Below are positions 1-9,222 of a stretch of 64,000 nucleotides of DNA, piece by piece. The translations under genes were made by a program, and so were the position numbers. The stretch covers positions 1 through 64,000 of the forward strand of contig JBLHNB010000018.1 in the NCBI GenBank assembly GCA_047621305.1. The letters are read 5' to 3'. The DNA is from Colwellia_A sp047621305. GTDB taxonomy: Bacteria > Pseudomonadota > Gammaproteobacteria > Enterobacterales > Alteromonadaceae. Position 1 is the first letter of the stretch. The number at the start of each line of letters is the position of its first letter. The notes below the pieces were generated by a model. That model was not told where the DNA came from, ran no database searches, and saw only the letters and a program-made list of their open reading frames with translations.

Positions 1-409
1 TGTTCATGAATACGATGATATATGGAACACCAACTTGACGTGATAACAAGATGTGCTCACGTGTTTGTGGCATAGGACCATCTGTAGCAGCAACTACTAA
101 GATAGCGCCATCCATTTGTGCAGCACCGGTGATCATGTTTTTGATATAATCGGCGTGACCAGGACAATCTACGTGTGCGTAGTGACGTGCTGCAGTATCG
201 TATTCGATGTGAGACGTATTGATAGTAATACCACGTTCACGCTCTTCAGGAGCATTATCGATTTGTGCGAAATCTTTAACTTCACCACCGTGAACTTTGG
301 TTAATACCGCAGAGATTGCGGCTGTTAAAGTTGTTTTACCATGATCAACGTGTCCGATTGTACCAACGTTAACATGTGGTTTTAAACGTTCAAATTTTGC
401 TTTAGCCAT
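1..409 (-). CDS. tuf: Elongation factor Tu, N-terminal part (gene runs off the left edge)
   Basis: EF-Tu delivers aminoacyl-tRNA to the ribosome as a GTP complex. The visible 136 codons begin MAKAKFERLKPHVNVGTIGH and carry the G1 loop GHVDHGKTT, the switch I segment ERERGITI and the G3 motif DCPGHADY, all matching bacterial EF-Tu closely. The 3' end lies outside the window. The gene sits directly downstream of four tRNA genes in the order known for the E. coli tufB operon (thrU, tyrU, glyT, thrT, tufB), so it is probably co-transcribed with them from the promoter before the first tRNA. Gammaproteobacteria often carry a second tuf in the str operon; that cannot be judged here. Confidence 0.97.
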   Translation of the reverse strand, partial: MAKAKFERLKPHVNVGTIGHVDHGKTTLTAAISAVLTKVHGGEVKDFAQIDNAPEERERGITINTSHIEYDTAARHYAHVDCPGHADYIKNMITGAAQMDGAILVVAATDGPMPQTREHILLSRQVGVPYIIVFMN

Positions 410-482
410 TTTAAAGTACCTCTGGGTAATTTAACTAAGTTATAATGGTAAAGATAAATGAATAGAATAATGCAATAAGAAG

Positions 483-558
483 TGGTGCTGATAGGCAGAT
501 TCGAACTGCCGACCTCACCCTTACCAAGGGTGCGCTCTACCAACTGAGCCATATCAGC
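483..558 (-). tRNA. thrT: tRNA-Thr (anticodon GGU)
   Basis: The 76-base minus-strand sequence folds as a cloverleaf. The acceptor stem begins GCTGATA and closes with TATCAGC, the T-loop reads GTTCGAATC, and CCA is encoded. The anticodon loop CTTGGTAA gives GGU, threonine. It is the last tRNA before tuf, as thrT is in E. coli. Confidence 0.97.
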
Positions 559-574
559 GATTCAACTTAAAGAT

Positions 575-648
575 TGGAGCGGGCGGCGAGAATCGAACTC
601 GCAGCTTTAGCTTGGAAGGCTAAGGTATTACCACTATACGACGCCCGC
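575..648 (-). tRNA. glyT: tRNA-Gly (anticodon UCC)
   Basis: This 74-base minus-strand tRNA has the acceptor stem GCGGGCG/CGCCCGC, T-loop GTTCGATTC and an encoded CCA. The anticodon loop CTTCCAA gives UCC, glycine. Only 16 bases separate it from the downstream tRNA-Thr, so both come from one precursor. It corresponds to glyT in E. coli. Confidence 0.97.
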
Positions 649-733
649 GTATTCTTACAGTTATCTTTGTAAATTTTAGAAACAATATAAAATCATAATG
701 TTTCCTTACAATATCGCCACGATATTGTAAAAA

Positions 734-818
734 TGGTGGAGGGAGGTGGATTCGAACCACCGAAGGCTGAGCCGTCAGATTTACAGTCTGATCCCTTTGG
801 CCACTCGGGAACCCCTCC
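734..818 (-). tRNA. tyrU: tRNA-Tyr (anticodon GUA)
   Basis: An 85-base class II tRNA with a long variable arm, acceptor stem GGAGGGG/CCCTCC, T-loop GTTCGAATC and encoded CCA. The anticodon loop CTGTAAA gives GUA, tyrosine. Its position between a tRNA-Thr(UGU) and a tRNA-Gly(UCC) matches tyrU of the E. coli tufB operon. Confidence 0.97.
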
Positions 819-858
819 AAATTTTCACATCACTAATATTCATTAGTAAATGTATTAA

Positions 859-934
<76 letters not shown>

Positions 935-953
935 ACTACATTAAGTGGTGCGA

Positions 954-982
954 ATTCTAGTGTAATGTTTTGCCCCTTGCAA
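954..982 (-). promoter_or_regulatory. Strong sigma70 promoter of the tRNA-tuf operon
   Basis: On the minus strand the -35 box TTGCAA (977-982) and the -10 box TAGAAT (954-959) are exactly 17 bases apart. The DNA upstream is rich in A and T runs, as in an UP element. The discriminator after the -10 box is GC-containing (CGCACC), which fits stringent control of stable RNA promoters, but that is an inference from sequence only. Confidence 0.8.
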
Positions 983-1054
983 TAAAAAAAACGATAAAAA
1001 CACATCTTTTTTCTTGTTTGTCGGTTTTTTACGCAAAGGCGCTTTAAAAAGCAG

Positions 1055-1783
1055 CTATTCTTCACTGAAATACTGCTGTAAACCCGAAAACATCAAATTT
1101 TGTTCTATAATCACTGGCTCGCTAAGCAATGTTTTTAATGCGTTAGCATTCCCCCCAAGTAATATTACATCATCAATCGTGTTGTTTTGTCTTATGTTTG
1201 CGATAGTCACCTCAATTAAACCGATCGTGGCTGCCCAACAAGCACTATTGACACATTCAGAAGTATTTCGCCCTAATGATATAGAGGGTGATGAAATATA
1301 TTTAGCATCAACATGAGTCGCTCTTGCGATAATGCTCTCAAATAAAGTAACAATACCCGGTAAAATCCAGCCACCTTGATGCTTACCATCAGATGTTAAA
1401 TAATCAATCGTTGTTGCAGTGCCTGAATCAATAATGAGAACATTTTTTTTAGGAAAATCACACCCTGCACCAATAAGCGTTAGCCAACGGTCAACTCCTA
1501 ATGTGTTTGGTTGCTCATAACAATTAGTAATACCGAACCGTGCACTTTCACTTTTAATATTTTTAAGGGTAATTACTTTTTCTTTAGCCCATAGCTCAAG
1601 TTCCTCGGTGAGGATAGGTTGATTAACATTTGCAATAAGTATGTGAGTTGCTTTTTGCCAATTTCCATTAAGCCATGTAGTAGTTAACTTGTTATTATCA
1701 ATTGTCTGTATAGGTTGAGTTAAGCCATTTTGTTTAATGACAAACTTGGTACGTGTATTACCTATATCTAGCATAATTTTCAT
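1055..1783 (-). CDS. coaX: Type III pantothenate kinase
   Basis: CoaX phosphorylates pantothenate, the first step of coenzyme A synthesis, in the cytoplasm. The 242-residue protein shows the family's ASKHA-fold motifs: an N-terminal phosphate loop DIGNTRTKF, the substrate motif GVDRWLTLIGA and the DSGTATTIDYL segment. Length is normal for the family (about 245-260). Its start overlaps the end of birA by four bases, so birA and coaX are translationally coupled. E. coli has the unrelated type I kinase CoaA next to birA; here that slot is taken by type III, as in many marine gammaproteobacteria. No clear terminator is seen between coaX and the tRNA operon, so read-through is possible. Confidence 0.93.
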   Translation of the reverse strand: MKIMLDIGNTRTKFVIKQNGLTQPIQTIDNNKLTTTWLNGNWQKATHILIANVNQPILTEELELWAKEKVITLKNIKSESARFGITNCYEQPNTLGVDRWLTLIGAGCDFPKKNVLIIDSGTATTIDYLTSDGKHQGGWILPGIVTLFESIIARATHVDAKYISSPSISLGRNTSECVNSACWAATIGLIEVTIANIRQNNTIDDVILLGGNANALKTLLSEPVIIEQNLMFSGLQQYFSEE

Positions 1784-2757
1784 AACACGCCCCTTAAACT
1801 TACTTCTCCACCATAGATAACTTTGTTATGACCATCAATTTCTAGTAAAAGTGCGCCTTGTTCATTAATGCCTTTACAAATACCCAAGGTTTCTTTTTCT
1901 CCCGTGATTAATTTGACGCTTTTGTTATAAAAATAATCTTGTTGTTGCCACTCCGTCATCATACTGTGTAGTCCGTTAACTTGATGAAGCAGCAAGCGTC
2001 TTGTTAAACAATTTATTAATTCAGCTGCTAACTGATTCCGGTCAATATCCACTGCTGTATGTTCTTGTAAGTCAGTCCAAGGTTGATCCACTTGCTTGGC
2101 GCTCTTTTCTGGCATTTGTAAATTTATTCCAAGACCTATAACACAATGATATGGTTCAAGTGCTTGTCCTTCTAAATCGATTAGTATACCCGCAAGCTTT
2201 ACACCCTTAAGGTAAATATCATTTGGCCACTTAAGTTGTACTTCTATGTTATATAACTTTTTAATGGCATCACTTACTGCTAATGCTGCAACAGTAGATA
2301 GTCCCATAGCTGCCGAAATCCCCTGTTCTAAATACCAATACATCGACATATATATATGAGAACCAAAAGGAGATATCCACTGACGACCTCTTCGGCCACG
2401 TCCTGCACTTTGATACTCAGCAAAACACACTTGTCCGTTTTGAATTTGATTTGGTAAACGTCGCAATAAATAATTATTGGTTGAGTCAATAATATTGTGT
2501 ACTTCAACTACTGATTTTGTCGCTTCATTTACTAAGAAAGTAGCTATATTGCTTTTATCGAGTAAAAACAAAGGCTCAGCGAGTTTATAGCCTTTACCTG
2601 TCACTCGAAAAACGTCGAGCCCCATATCAGCTAATGAATTTACATGTTTGGAAACAGCAGTGCGACTCACACCTAATTGCTCGCCTAATAACTGCCCTGA
2701 AACAAACTCGCCTTTGGCAAGCTGTCTAATTAAAAGTTCTTTAATTGCTTTTGCCAT
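1780..2757 (-). CDS. birA: Biotin operon repressor / biotin-protein ligase
   Basis: BirA joins biotin to the biotin carboxyl carrier protein through biotinyl-5'-AMP and, with the adenylate bound, represses the bio operon. The 325 residues contain an N-terminal winged-helix DNA-binding domain (LGEQLGVSRTAVSKHVNSL, about residues 24-42), the ligase core with the biotinyl-AMP loop GRGRRGRQW (about 119-127), KWPNDIYLKGVKLAGIL, and a C-terminal SH3-like domain. Retention of the N-terminal helix-turn-helix means it is the regulatory class II type. The gene follows murB with only three bases between them and overlaps coaX, so murB-birA-coaX is one operon, an order also seen in E. coli for murB-birA. 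Confidence 0.95.
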   Translation of the reverse strand: MAKAIKELLIRQLAKGEFVSGQLLGEQLGVSRTAVSKHVNSLADMGLDVFRVTGKGYKLAEPLFLLDKSNIATFLVNEATKSVVEVHNIIDSTNNYLLRRLPNQIQNGQVCFAEYQSAGRGRRGRQWISPFGSHIYMSMYWYLEQGISAAMGLSTVAALAVSDAIKKLYNIEVQLKWPNDIYLKGVKLAGILIDLEGQALEPYHCVIGLGINLQMPEKSAKQVDQPWTDLQEHTAVDIDRNQLAAELINCLTRRLLLHQVNGLHSMMTEWQQQDYFYNKSVKLITGEKETLGICKGINEQGALLLEIDGHNKVIYGGEVSLRGVL

Positions 2758-2760
2758 AAT

Positions 2761-3792
2761 TTATATTCTTGAATTTAACACTGCCAATTTTTTTTCACCG
2801 TCTCTATAAACGAATCTTACTTCTGGCTCTAGCCATACATCAAAACAAACAAATACTTTTTCTTGAATATAACATGCTAGTTCAGCTATTTGTTGCCCGC
2901 TACCATGATGATTAACCAAGACTAAAGCTTGTTTATCATGTATGCCAACTCCATGTAGTTGATAACCTTTTAAACCCACATGTTCAATCAACCAACCGGC
3001 AGCAAGCTTTATTCTTTCATCTTTTTGTGGATAGAAAGGCATGTCCGGATATATAGTTTTTAATTGCTGCCATTGGCTTTTATTAATGGTTGGGTTTTTA
3101 AAAAAGCTGCCCGCATTCGCTAGTATGTCAGGATCTGGTAACTTAGCTTGCCTTAAAGTAATGACCTTGTTCATCACTTCAAGCGCCGAAGTATTTTGCG
3201 CTAAATCACGTAAACCAGCATAAGAGAGCTTTGCTTGCCAACATTTGGGCAATACTAAGGTGATTTCTGTAATGAGGCCTTTTTGCTTTAACTCATTTTT
3301 AAAAATACTTTCTCGATAATCAAATTCACACCGCTGATTACTCAATTTCAGTAATTTTTGACTCGAAAATTCAAACCATGTCACTTGCGAACAATAGTCA
3401 GAAAGCTCAACACCATAGGCGCCAATGTTTTGTACCGGCGCGGCACCAACACTCCCTGGGATCAAAGCTAAATTTTCTAGACCATAAATACCGTGTTTTA
3501 CACAATAACAAACCAGATCATGCCAATTTTCATTCGCAGCTATCTTGACCGTATAGCTATCCTGATTTTCATCAACGACAATACCTTTAAAATTAGGCTT
3601 AATAATGATGGGTGCAAGCTCATCAACAAAAAGTGTATTGAACCCCTCACCTAATATGTAGAATGGACTGGATAATTGTTCAGGTAGCGCGACTAAATCA
3701 TCATACGTTTGCGGATGAAAAACGGTTGACGCAATACTGTTAACACTAAAGCTATTATATGATTTTAATTGAAGTTGGTGAGTAATTTTCAT
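2761..3792 (-). CDS. murB: UDP-N-acetylenolpyruvoylglucosamine reductase
   Basis: MurB reduces UDP-GlcNAc-enolpyruvate to UDP-MurNAc with NADPH and bound FAD in the cytoplasmic phase of peptidoglycan synthesis. The 343-residue protein is of the E. coli type I length. The FAD-binding segment ILGEGFNTLF, the motif GSVGAAPVQNIGAYG with the flavin-contacting residues, and SFFKNP with the catalytic serine region are all present. It is the first gene of murB-birA-coaX. The ATG start gives the normal N terminus (NSFSV, matching NTFGI of E. coli). The 95 bases upstream, to the end of the polysaccharide kinase gene, must hold any promoter, but I see no strong match. Confidence 0.95.
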   Translation of the reverse strand: MKITHQLQLKSYNSFSVNSIASTVFHPQTYDDLVALPEQLSSPFYILGEGFNTLFVDELAPIIIKPNFKGIVVDENQDSYTVKIAANENWHDLVCYCVKHGIYGLENLALIPGSVGAAPVQNIGAYGVELSDYCSQVTWFEFSSQKLLKLSNQRCEFDYRESIFKNELKQKGLITEITLVLPKCWQAKLSYAGLRDLAQNTSALEVMNKVITLRQAKLPDPDILANAGSFFKNPTINKSQWQQLKTIYPDMPFYPQKDERIKLAAGWLIEHVGLKGYQLHGVGIHDKQALVLVNHHGSGQQIAELACYIQEKVFVCFDVWLEPEVRFVYRDGEKKLAVLNSRI

Positions 3793-3887
3793 GTTTTCAG
3801 AGTTGATGATTTTAGCTTTATTGTAACTAACTTTGTTAACGACAGGAAACTTTAACGACGCTATATTAAGTTTCTCAGTTTTCTTAA

Positions 3888-6053
3888 TTAGCCTTGTTTT
3901 CGCACCGGTAACTTAATTATGTTAGCCATATCGTTATAATATTTATTTTGATATTTATCAGTATCTATATTTTCACTGTGATTAATAACCACACCTTCGA
4001 TTGGCGCATTAACTTGTTTTAACATCCTTAGACCTTGTGTAATTTGTTCGCGCTTAGTTTTTGAACCATGAACAATATAAATAACACTTTCTACAAGTTT
4101 CGAAATAATTATAGCGTCACTTACCGCATTCACTGGCGGGGTCTCAATAATAATACGGTCGTAAAAATTGCCAAACACTTTAATCAACATGTTGAATCGT
4201 TTCATCGACAGGAAGGCCAAAGGGTTAGCCGGTGATATACCTGAGGTCAAAATATCTAATTTCAGATTTTTATCCCTAATAATACATTCATTGATTTGAT
4301 GTGTTTTTGCCAGTAAATTTGATAAACCGGGGCGATGTGGATCTAATTTTAAGTTTTTAGCAACCGTGGGGTGACGCATATCCGCTTCAATTAAAAGTAC
4401 TTTCTCCATTTCACTAAAAGAACGAGCCAAATGTAAAGCAACCGTCGATTTACCTTCGTCAGGGACAGATGAAGTAATCGCAATCACCTTAGGGGGTTTC
4501 TTTTCAGCATTAAACAATAACGCTGTCCGTAATGTTCTTATTGCTTCAGTAAAACGATTATCACTGCTATATGAGTCTTCTTTTTTAGCATTTGTAGATG
4601 TTTTGAATTTAGGTAATACCGCGATTACCGGTGCTTCATGGAAGTTATCTAACTTGCGTCTTGAATTTAACGTATCAACGAGTAACTCTCGCATGATGAT
4701 CACAATTGAAATAATCATTAGCGACATAACAAAACTAACAATGACCATCAACTTTTTATTGGGCGCAAATTGCATTTTTGGGATAATCGCTTTGTCGATA
4801 AAGCGCACATAGAAGTTCGCTTTATAATTGCCCATAGCATCAGCTTGTTTTAATCTAACTAAATAATTATTATATAACTCTTTATTGGTATCAACTTCAC
4901 GTTGTAATTGTGAAAACTTATTCTTTAAGCGGCTTAATCTCAAAAAGTCTTGCTTGGCCAATGCTAAGCGTTTATTGGTTGACTTTACTTTTGCTACAGA
5001 AGAAAAATAATCTTTTTCGAGAGACATAACGACATCAAGAATATGAACCTCTATGCGTTTTTCAACTGATTCTAGCTCTGCTTTTACTGCAATAAATTTT
5101 GGATGTTTAGGGCCATAGCGTTTGGCCAGCTCATATACTTTACGATCAATAATTTCCTGGGCACGGCGCAATTGAATATACGTAGTCTGACTGCTTACTT
5201 CGTTTAACTCGACAAGTTCTGAAATATTATTTTTATGAGCTTGAATGTATTGATAAGCTTCTTTTAAATCATCTTCACTTTTAGCTGCTTTTATTGCCGA
5301 TGAGGTCAATTCTGTCAGCTCGGATCCAACCAAGCCTACCACACCGCGAATATCAACCAGTCCTTCGGCCTCGCGGTACTCTTGTAAGGATTGTTCAGAA
5401 GATTCAAGCTTTTTACCCAGCTCTTCTAGTTGGTCAACTAACCACTGTGAGGTTGATTCTTTTGATGCTCGATGAATTTCGTCTTGATACTGTAAATAAG
5501 TTTCACCAATTTGATTAGCAACCTGCTTGGAAAGCTCTGGCGTATAAGAAACAAAGCTTATTTTAACTAATTCGGTATTAGCAATAGGAGCAATGGTTAG
5601 GCGTGTTTGAAAAGCGCCTACAACGGCATTCAGAGAATTAAAGGCGTTTTTATCTTGGCTATTTTTTAAAAAGGGAATTTTATCATTATATTTATTGCTA
5701 TTAAATTCTTGATGTTCAATAAGATTGAGACGGGTAATAACTCTTTCCGCAAATTTACGAGATCGCAATAATTCATATTGTGTCAATATTTGCTCTAAAC
5801 TGGCGTTCGACTCATTAAATGCATCATTAATAGATAAGGTATTACTCGGTTTATTACTGCCTATTTGTAGAATAGACGTGGCTTTGTAGGATGGTTTAAG
5901 TAACGAAACGTAAAATGCGACAACTAAGGTAAGTAATAATGTAAAGAACGTAATTTTCCAACGACGTACCCATAAAGGTCTTAAGACCTCACTTAAAGCG
6001 ATATCCTCGTTAGGTATATTATAATGTTCTCTTTCAATATCTACTTTATTCAA
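3888..6053 (-). CDS. Wzc-like polysaccharide co-polymerase / tyrosine autokinase
   Basis: The protein belongs to the PCP-2a family, which controls chain length and export of exopolysaccharide through an inner-membrane Wzz domain and a cytoplasmic BY-kinase. In 721 residues it has TM1 (about 33-52), a long periplasmic coiled-coil region with the GNVR-like part before TM2 (434-455), then the kinase with Walker A SSVPDEGKST (528-537) and Walker A' VLLIEADMRHP (552-562). The Walker B position reads RIIIETPP, with Glu where BY-kinases normally have Asp. The C-terminal tyrosine cluster is short: only Tyr701, Tyr705 and Tyr706. The gene overlaps the Wza-like gene by four bases. No sugar transferase or polymerase is adjacent. 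Confidence 0.9.
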   Translation of the reverse strand: MNKVDIEREHYNIPNEDIALSEVLRPLWVRRWKITFFTLLLTLVVAFYVSLLKPSYKATSILQIGSNKPSNTLSINDAFNESNASLEQILTQYELLRSRKFAERVITRLNLIEHQEFNSNKYNDKIPFLKNSQDKNAFNSLNAVVGAFQTRLTIAPIANTELVKISFVSYTPELSKQVANQIGETYLQYQDEIHRASKESTSQWLVDQLEELGKKLESSEQSLQEYREAEGLVDIRGVVGLVGSELTELTSSAIKAAKSEDDLKEAYQYIQAHKNNISELVELNEVSSQTTYIQLRRAQEIIDRKVYELAKRYGPKHPKFIAVKAELESVEKRIEVHILDVVMSLEKDYFSSVAKVKSTNKRLALAKQDFLRLSRLKNKFSQLQREVDTNKELYNNYLVRLKQADAMGNYKANFYVRFIDKAIIPKMQFAPNKKLMVIVSFVMSLMIISIVIIMRELLVDTLNSRRKLDNFHEAPVIAVLPKFKTSTNAKKEDSYSSDNRFTEAIRTLRTALLFNAEKKPPKVIAITSSVPDEGKSTVALHLARSFSEMEKVLLIEADMRHPTVAKNLKLDPHRPGLSNLLAKTHQINECIIRDKNLKLDILTSGISPANPLAFLSMKRFNMLIKVFGNFYDRIIIETPPVNAVSDAIIISKLVESVIYIVHGSKTKREQITQGLRMLKQVNAPIEGVVINHSENIDTDKYQNKYYNDMANIIKLPVRKQG

Positions 6054-6571
6054 AAGAAGCTTTGCTCAATCTTTATAATGTCGTCTGGGTAAATTTCAGT
6101 CACAACATTCGCTGATATTATGACATTTGCTCCATCTACTATCCTTGTGATTTTCCAATCTGATTTTGATGCACGATTAGACAACCCGCCTGCTATCGCT
6201 ATTGCTTTATCTAAGGTTAAGTCATCTAAATATGGATAACCACCGGGTCGTTTTACCTGACCGTGAATAAAAAATGGTCTATATTCCAAAATAGAGACAT
6301 TAATTTGTGGTGCGACAAGATAATCACCTAACAACCCTTTATAAATAATATTCTCTAGCTGTTTAGGTGATAAGCCAATAACCTGAATATCTTCTAAAAA
6401 TGGAAATGAAATAAAACCTGACTTGTCAATTTTTACATTCGTGTTTAAATCATCTTCACCATAAACAGTAATTTGAATCTTATCTCCAGATCCTAATAAG
6501 TAATTATTACCATATGCGAACACGCTACTGATTAACAAAAAGATAATAACTAAAAAACGCATATTTTTCAT
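6050..6571 (-). CDS. Short Wza-like polysaccharide export protein (SLBB)
   Basis: A secreted protein of 173 residues with an N-terminal hydrophobic signal (about 4-20, predicted cleavage after VFA) and no lipobox cysteine. Residues 25-100 form the polysaccharide export domain (LLGSGDKIQITVYGEDDL), followed by one SLBB-type beta-grasp (IHGQVKRPGGYPY onward). It lacks the rest of E. coli Wza (379 residues), including the C-terminal outer-membrane helix, so it probably cannot form the outer-membrane pore alone; the beta-barrel protein encoded just upstream may supply it. That division of labour is inferred. It is coupled to the downstream kinase gene by a four-base overlap. Confidence 0.88.
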   Translation of the reverse strand: MKNMRFLVIIFLLISSVFAYGNNYLLGSGDKIQITVYGEDDLNTNVKIDKSGFISFPFLEDIQVIGLSPKQLENIIYKGLLGDYLVAPQINVSILEYRPFFIHGQVKRPGGYPYLDDLTLDKAIAIAGGLSNRASKSDWKITRIVDGANVIISANVVTEIYPDDIIKIEQSFF

Positions 6572-6580
6572 CCGATTATT

Positions 6581-7774
6581 TTACATACTAACACTAAAGG
6601 CGAAGGAGATCCCATGTCTGTCTGAGTCTATTCCCATAACATTACCGTCTAATTGTTTATAACTGTAACGAATTAAAAACGACAACCATTCATTTCTTTG
6701 ATAATCCGCTGTCAATGTTGAATAAAAATAATCTTCTCTATTGTCATGGTTTGCAAAAATAATATTTTCTTGCTTAACGCCTACATCGGCAGATAGTGCA
6801 AAAAAGTCCGTTATTTTACTTTGAAAATTTACATTGTGTGTATCAACCAACCGATAACTTACGCTTAGTTGATTAGGGTTTTCAACACTTCGTCCGGAGT
6901 ATAACTGTAATTGTGTATACTCTGTTGGTTGCCAGTTCATATCTAAGCGCCAATCAAAAGCATTAGTATTTGCTAAGGTACTACCATCAAAATTAACGTC
7001 CTGATAACCCAATAAGACTTGAAATTGTGTTATCTGTGTTGAACGCCATTTCATTCCTAACAAGGCACTAACTGCAGATTTATTTAATTGTTCATTATGG
7101 ATAAAGTCACTTTTCTTAAATTTAACATCAGCACTAATATAAGAATGACCTGACAATAGATAGTCAAAGCTGCTGTTGATGAAATATTCTTTATGATCAA
7201 GTAAGCGTGTTTGTGCTCGACGTGTACTATAGCGAGATACATTTAATCCTGATTCTATATTAAGCTGAGCAACAGATTCGTTACTACCATATAAATAGCC
7301 GACCTTAGCCATTTGATTTTGTTTTTCATCACCCACATTTAATTCAATAGCACGCCCTTTAGACAACCACGTACCACGGTATTCATATTGCTCACTAAAA
7401 AAACCTGAAAAATAGAGACTTTTATTATCATCAAACTTATAGTGATACTTGGGCTGGAAAGTATAGTTACTATGGTTATCAGCGGAAAATTGTTGATATT
7501 TATAATGCGAGGTATTGAAATTAAGTTGTAATAGTGAGCGGTCAAATTGTGTTTGTACAAAAACACTTGGGGTTAACAGCAGGTAGTCAGTTTCTTTACT
7601 TTGCTTATCTTCAAATAAAAAATTATCTATATAACCATATTCGAGTGATACTTTCGCACGAAGAATATTTCCCCCTTTAGCCACGGACTCCTCATATGAA
7701 AAAGCAGGTGAGCTATTTAATAAAGTAACAAGAAAAAAACATGACGATGAAATTAAAAAACGCCAAAAGCCCAT
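6581..7774 (-). CDS. Predicted outer-membrane beta-barrel protein of an EPS cassette
   Basis: The 397-residue protein has a signal peptide (about 1-26, ending in PAFS or FSY) followed by repeated amphipathic strands rich in aromatic residues, such as FNTSHYKYQQFS, KSLYFSGFFSEQYEYRG and SFLIRYSYKQLDGN. It ends in Ser-Met after a strand of alternating hydrophobics, which resembles an outer-membrane barrel. It is the first gene of a three-gene operon with the Wza-like and Wzc-like genes (nine bases to the next gene). Barrel proteins in this setting are known in EpsL-type exopolysaccharide systems, which suggests a polysaccharide porin, but sequence reading alone cannot show specificity. Confidence 0.75.
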   Translation of the reverse strand: MGFWRFLISSSCFFLVTLLNSSPAFSYEESVAKGGNILRAKVSLEYGYIDNFLFEDKQSKETDYLLLTPSVFVQTQFDRSLLQLNFNTSHYKYQQFSADNHSNYTFQPKYHYKFDDNKSLYFSGFFSEQYEYRGTWLSKGRAIELNVGDEKQNQMAKVGYLYGSNESVAQLNIESGLNVSRYSTRRAQTRLLDHKEYFINSSFDYLLSGHSYISADVKFKKSDFIHNEQLNKSAVSALLGMKWRSTQITQFQVLLGYQDVNFDGSTLANTNAFDWRLDMNWQPTEYTQLQLYSGRSVENPNQLSVSYRLVDTHNVNFQSKITDFFALSADVGVKQENIIFANHDNREDYFYSTLTADYQRNEWLSFLIRYSYKQLDGNVMGIDSDRHGISFAFSVSM

Positions 7775-7870
7775 ACAACACTCATATCAAAATATAGCTA
7801 ATATGCTATTGCACAGGAAAAACAACAAGAAGACAAGCTATAGTAACAAAATCATAACATTCTCTATTAT

Positions 7871-9181
7871 TTATATTTTTTTCATGAAAATTTTAGATTT
7901 TCTCTGGAAGTTATAAAGCTGCTTTTTGCCTTCTGGTAAATTTTCCATGGGCTGCTCAATAAAGCCTTGTTCTTGAAACCAATGACCACTAACCGTAGTT
8001 AAAACAAAAATAGATGAAAATTGTTGTTCTTTGGCAACGGTTTCTAAAGCAGTGATTAAACGAACACCTCGATTTCCTTTGCGATAATCAGGGTGAATAG
8101 CGACACACGCGACCTCTCCGGTATTGGATTCTGGATAAGGGTAAAGCGCGGCACAAGCGATGATGACATCTTCTTTTTTGATCACCGTGAAGCGCTCAAT
8201 TTCAACTTCGAGTAATTCTCGTGATCGTTTAACTAAAACGCCTTCGGCTTCCAGAGGCGCTAACAACTCTAGAATACCGCCAACATCATCGATTGTAGCA
8301 ATATTAAGCTGCTCTTTATAATCTTTAGCAATTAAAGTACCTGCGCCATCACGTGTAAACAGTTCTTGTAATAATGCACTATCACTTTGATAACTAATAC
8401 AATGACATCGCTCCACACCATTTTCGCCACTGTGGATAATCGCACGCATTAATAACAATTTATCGTGATCATCAGTTTCATTAATCATTTCTTTCAGGGT
8501 ACTAACACCACAACTTCTCACTAAGCTCCCTTGACCATCAAGCAAACCATCTTGTTCCGTAAAGGTGATTAACTTATCTGCTTTTAATGAAATAGCGGTT
8601 TGTGTTGCCACATCTTCTAGAGAAAGGTTAAAAACTTCTCCTGTTGATGAATATCCTATAGGAGAAAGTAAAACAATAGAGCCGTAATCAAGTTGTGTAT
8701 TAATACCCACAGTATCTATCCGCCGAACAGACCCCGTATATTTATAATCAACGCCTTCTTTAACACCTATGGGTTTAGCAATTACAAAATTACCGGTACT
8801 GACCCGTATTTGTGACCCATGCATAGGAGAGTTAACCAACCCCATGGTCAACAACGCTTCAATATGAATACGCAACGAGCCGGTAGCATCTTTTACTGCT
8901 GCTAATGTATCTGCATCAGTAATACGAACATTATTTTCCATCATAGATGCAATATTTTGTTGTTTCATCCGCTCTTCAATTTGAGGTCGTGAACCATGCA
9001 CTAAAACAAGTTTAACCCCCAAACTTCTCAGCAAGGAGATATCATGAATAATATTGGCAAAGTTTTCGTGTAAAACGGCTTCTCCACCAAACATTAATAC
9101 CACAGTTTTACCGCGATGCGCATTGATATAAGGCGCAGCGTTACGAAACCATTTAACATTATTTTTATCGTTATTATTCAT
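7871..9181 (-). CDS. argA: N-acetylglutamate synthase (kinase-like + GNAT domains)
   Basis: ArgA acetylates glutamate with acetyl-CoA, the first committed step of arginine synthesis, and in E. coli is inhibited by arginine. The protein has an amino-acid-kinase-like domain (PYINAHRGKTVVLMFGGEAV onward) and a C-terminal GNAT domain with the acetyl-CoA loop HPDYRKGNRGVRL and HWFQEQGF. It aligns end to end with E. coli ArgA. I chose the ATG giving MNNNDKNNVKWFR, preceded by AAGAAG, over a TTG 18 bases earlier. It is the last gene of the argCBFGH(A)A run, 41 bases after the ArgH fusion, which carries its own GNAT domain. Confidence 0.93.
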   Translation of the reverse strand: MNNNDKNNVKWFRNAAPYINAHRGKTVVLMFGGEAVLHENFANIIHDISLLRSLGVKLVLVHGSRPQIEERMKQQNIASMMENNVRITDADTLAAVKDATGSLRIHIEALLTMGLVNSPMHGSQIRVSTGNFVIAKPIGVKEGVDYKYTGSVRRIDTVGINTQLDYGSIVLLSPIGYSSTGEVFNLSLEDVATQTAISLKADKLITFTEQDGLLDGQGSLVRSCGVSTLKEMINETDDHDKLLLMRAIIHSGENGVERCHCISYQSDSALLQELFTRDGAGTLIAKDYKEQLNIATIDDVGGILELLAPLEAEGVLVKRSRELLEVEIERFTVIKKEDVIIACAALYPYPESNTGEVACVAIHPDYRKGNRGVRLITALETVAKEQQFSSIFVLTTVSGHWFQEQGFIEQPMENLPEGKKQLYNFQRKSKIFMKKI

Positions 9182-9222
9182 GAAGCTTCTTTTCGTCAAT
9201 TAAAGTGTATAGCTAAAGTAAT

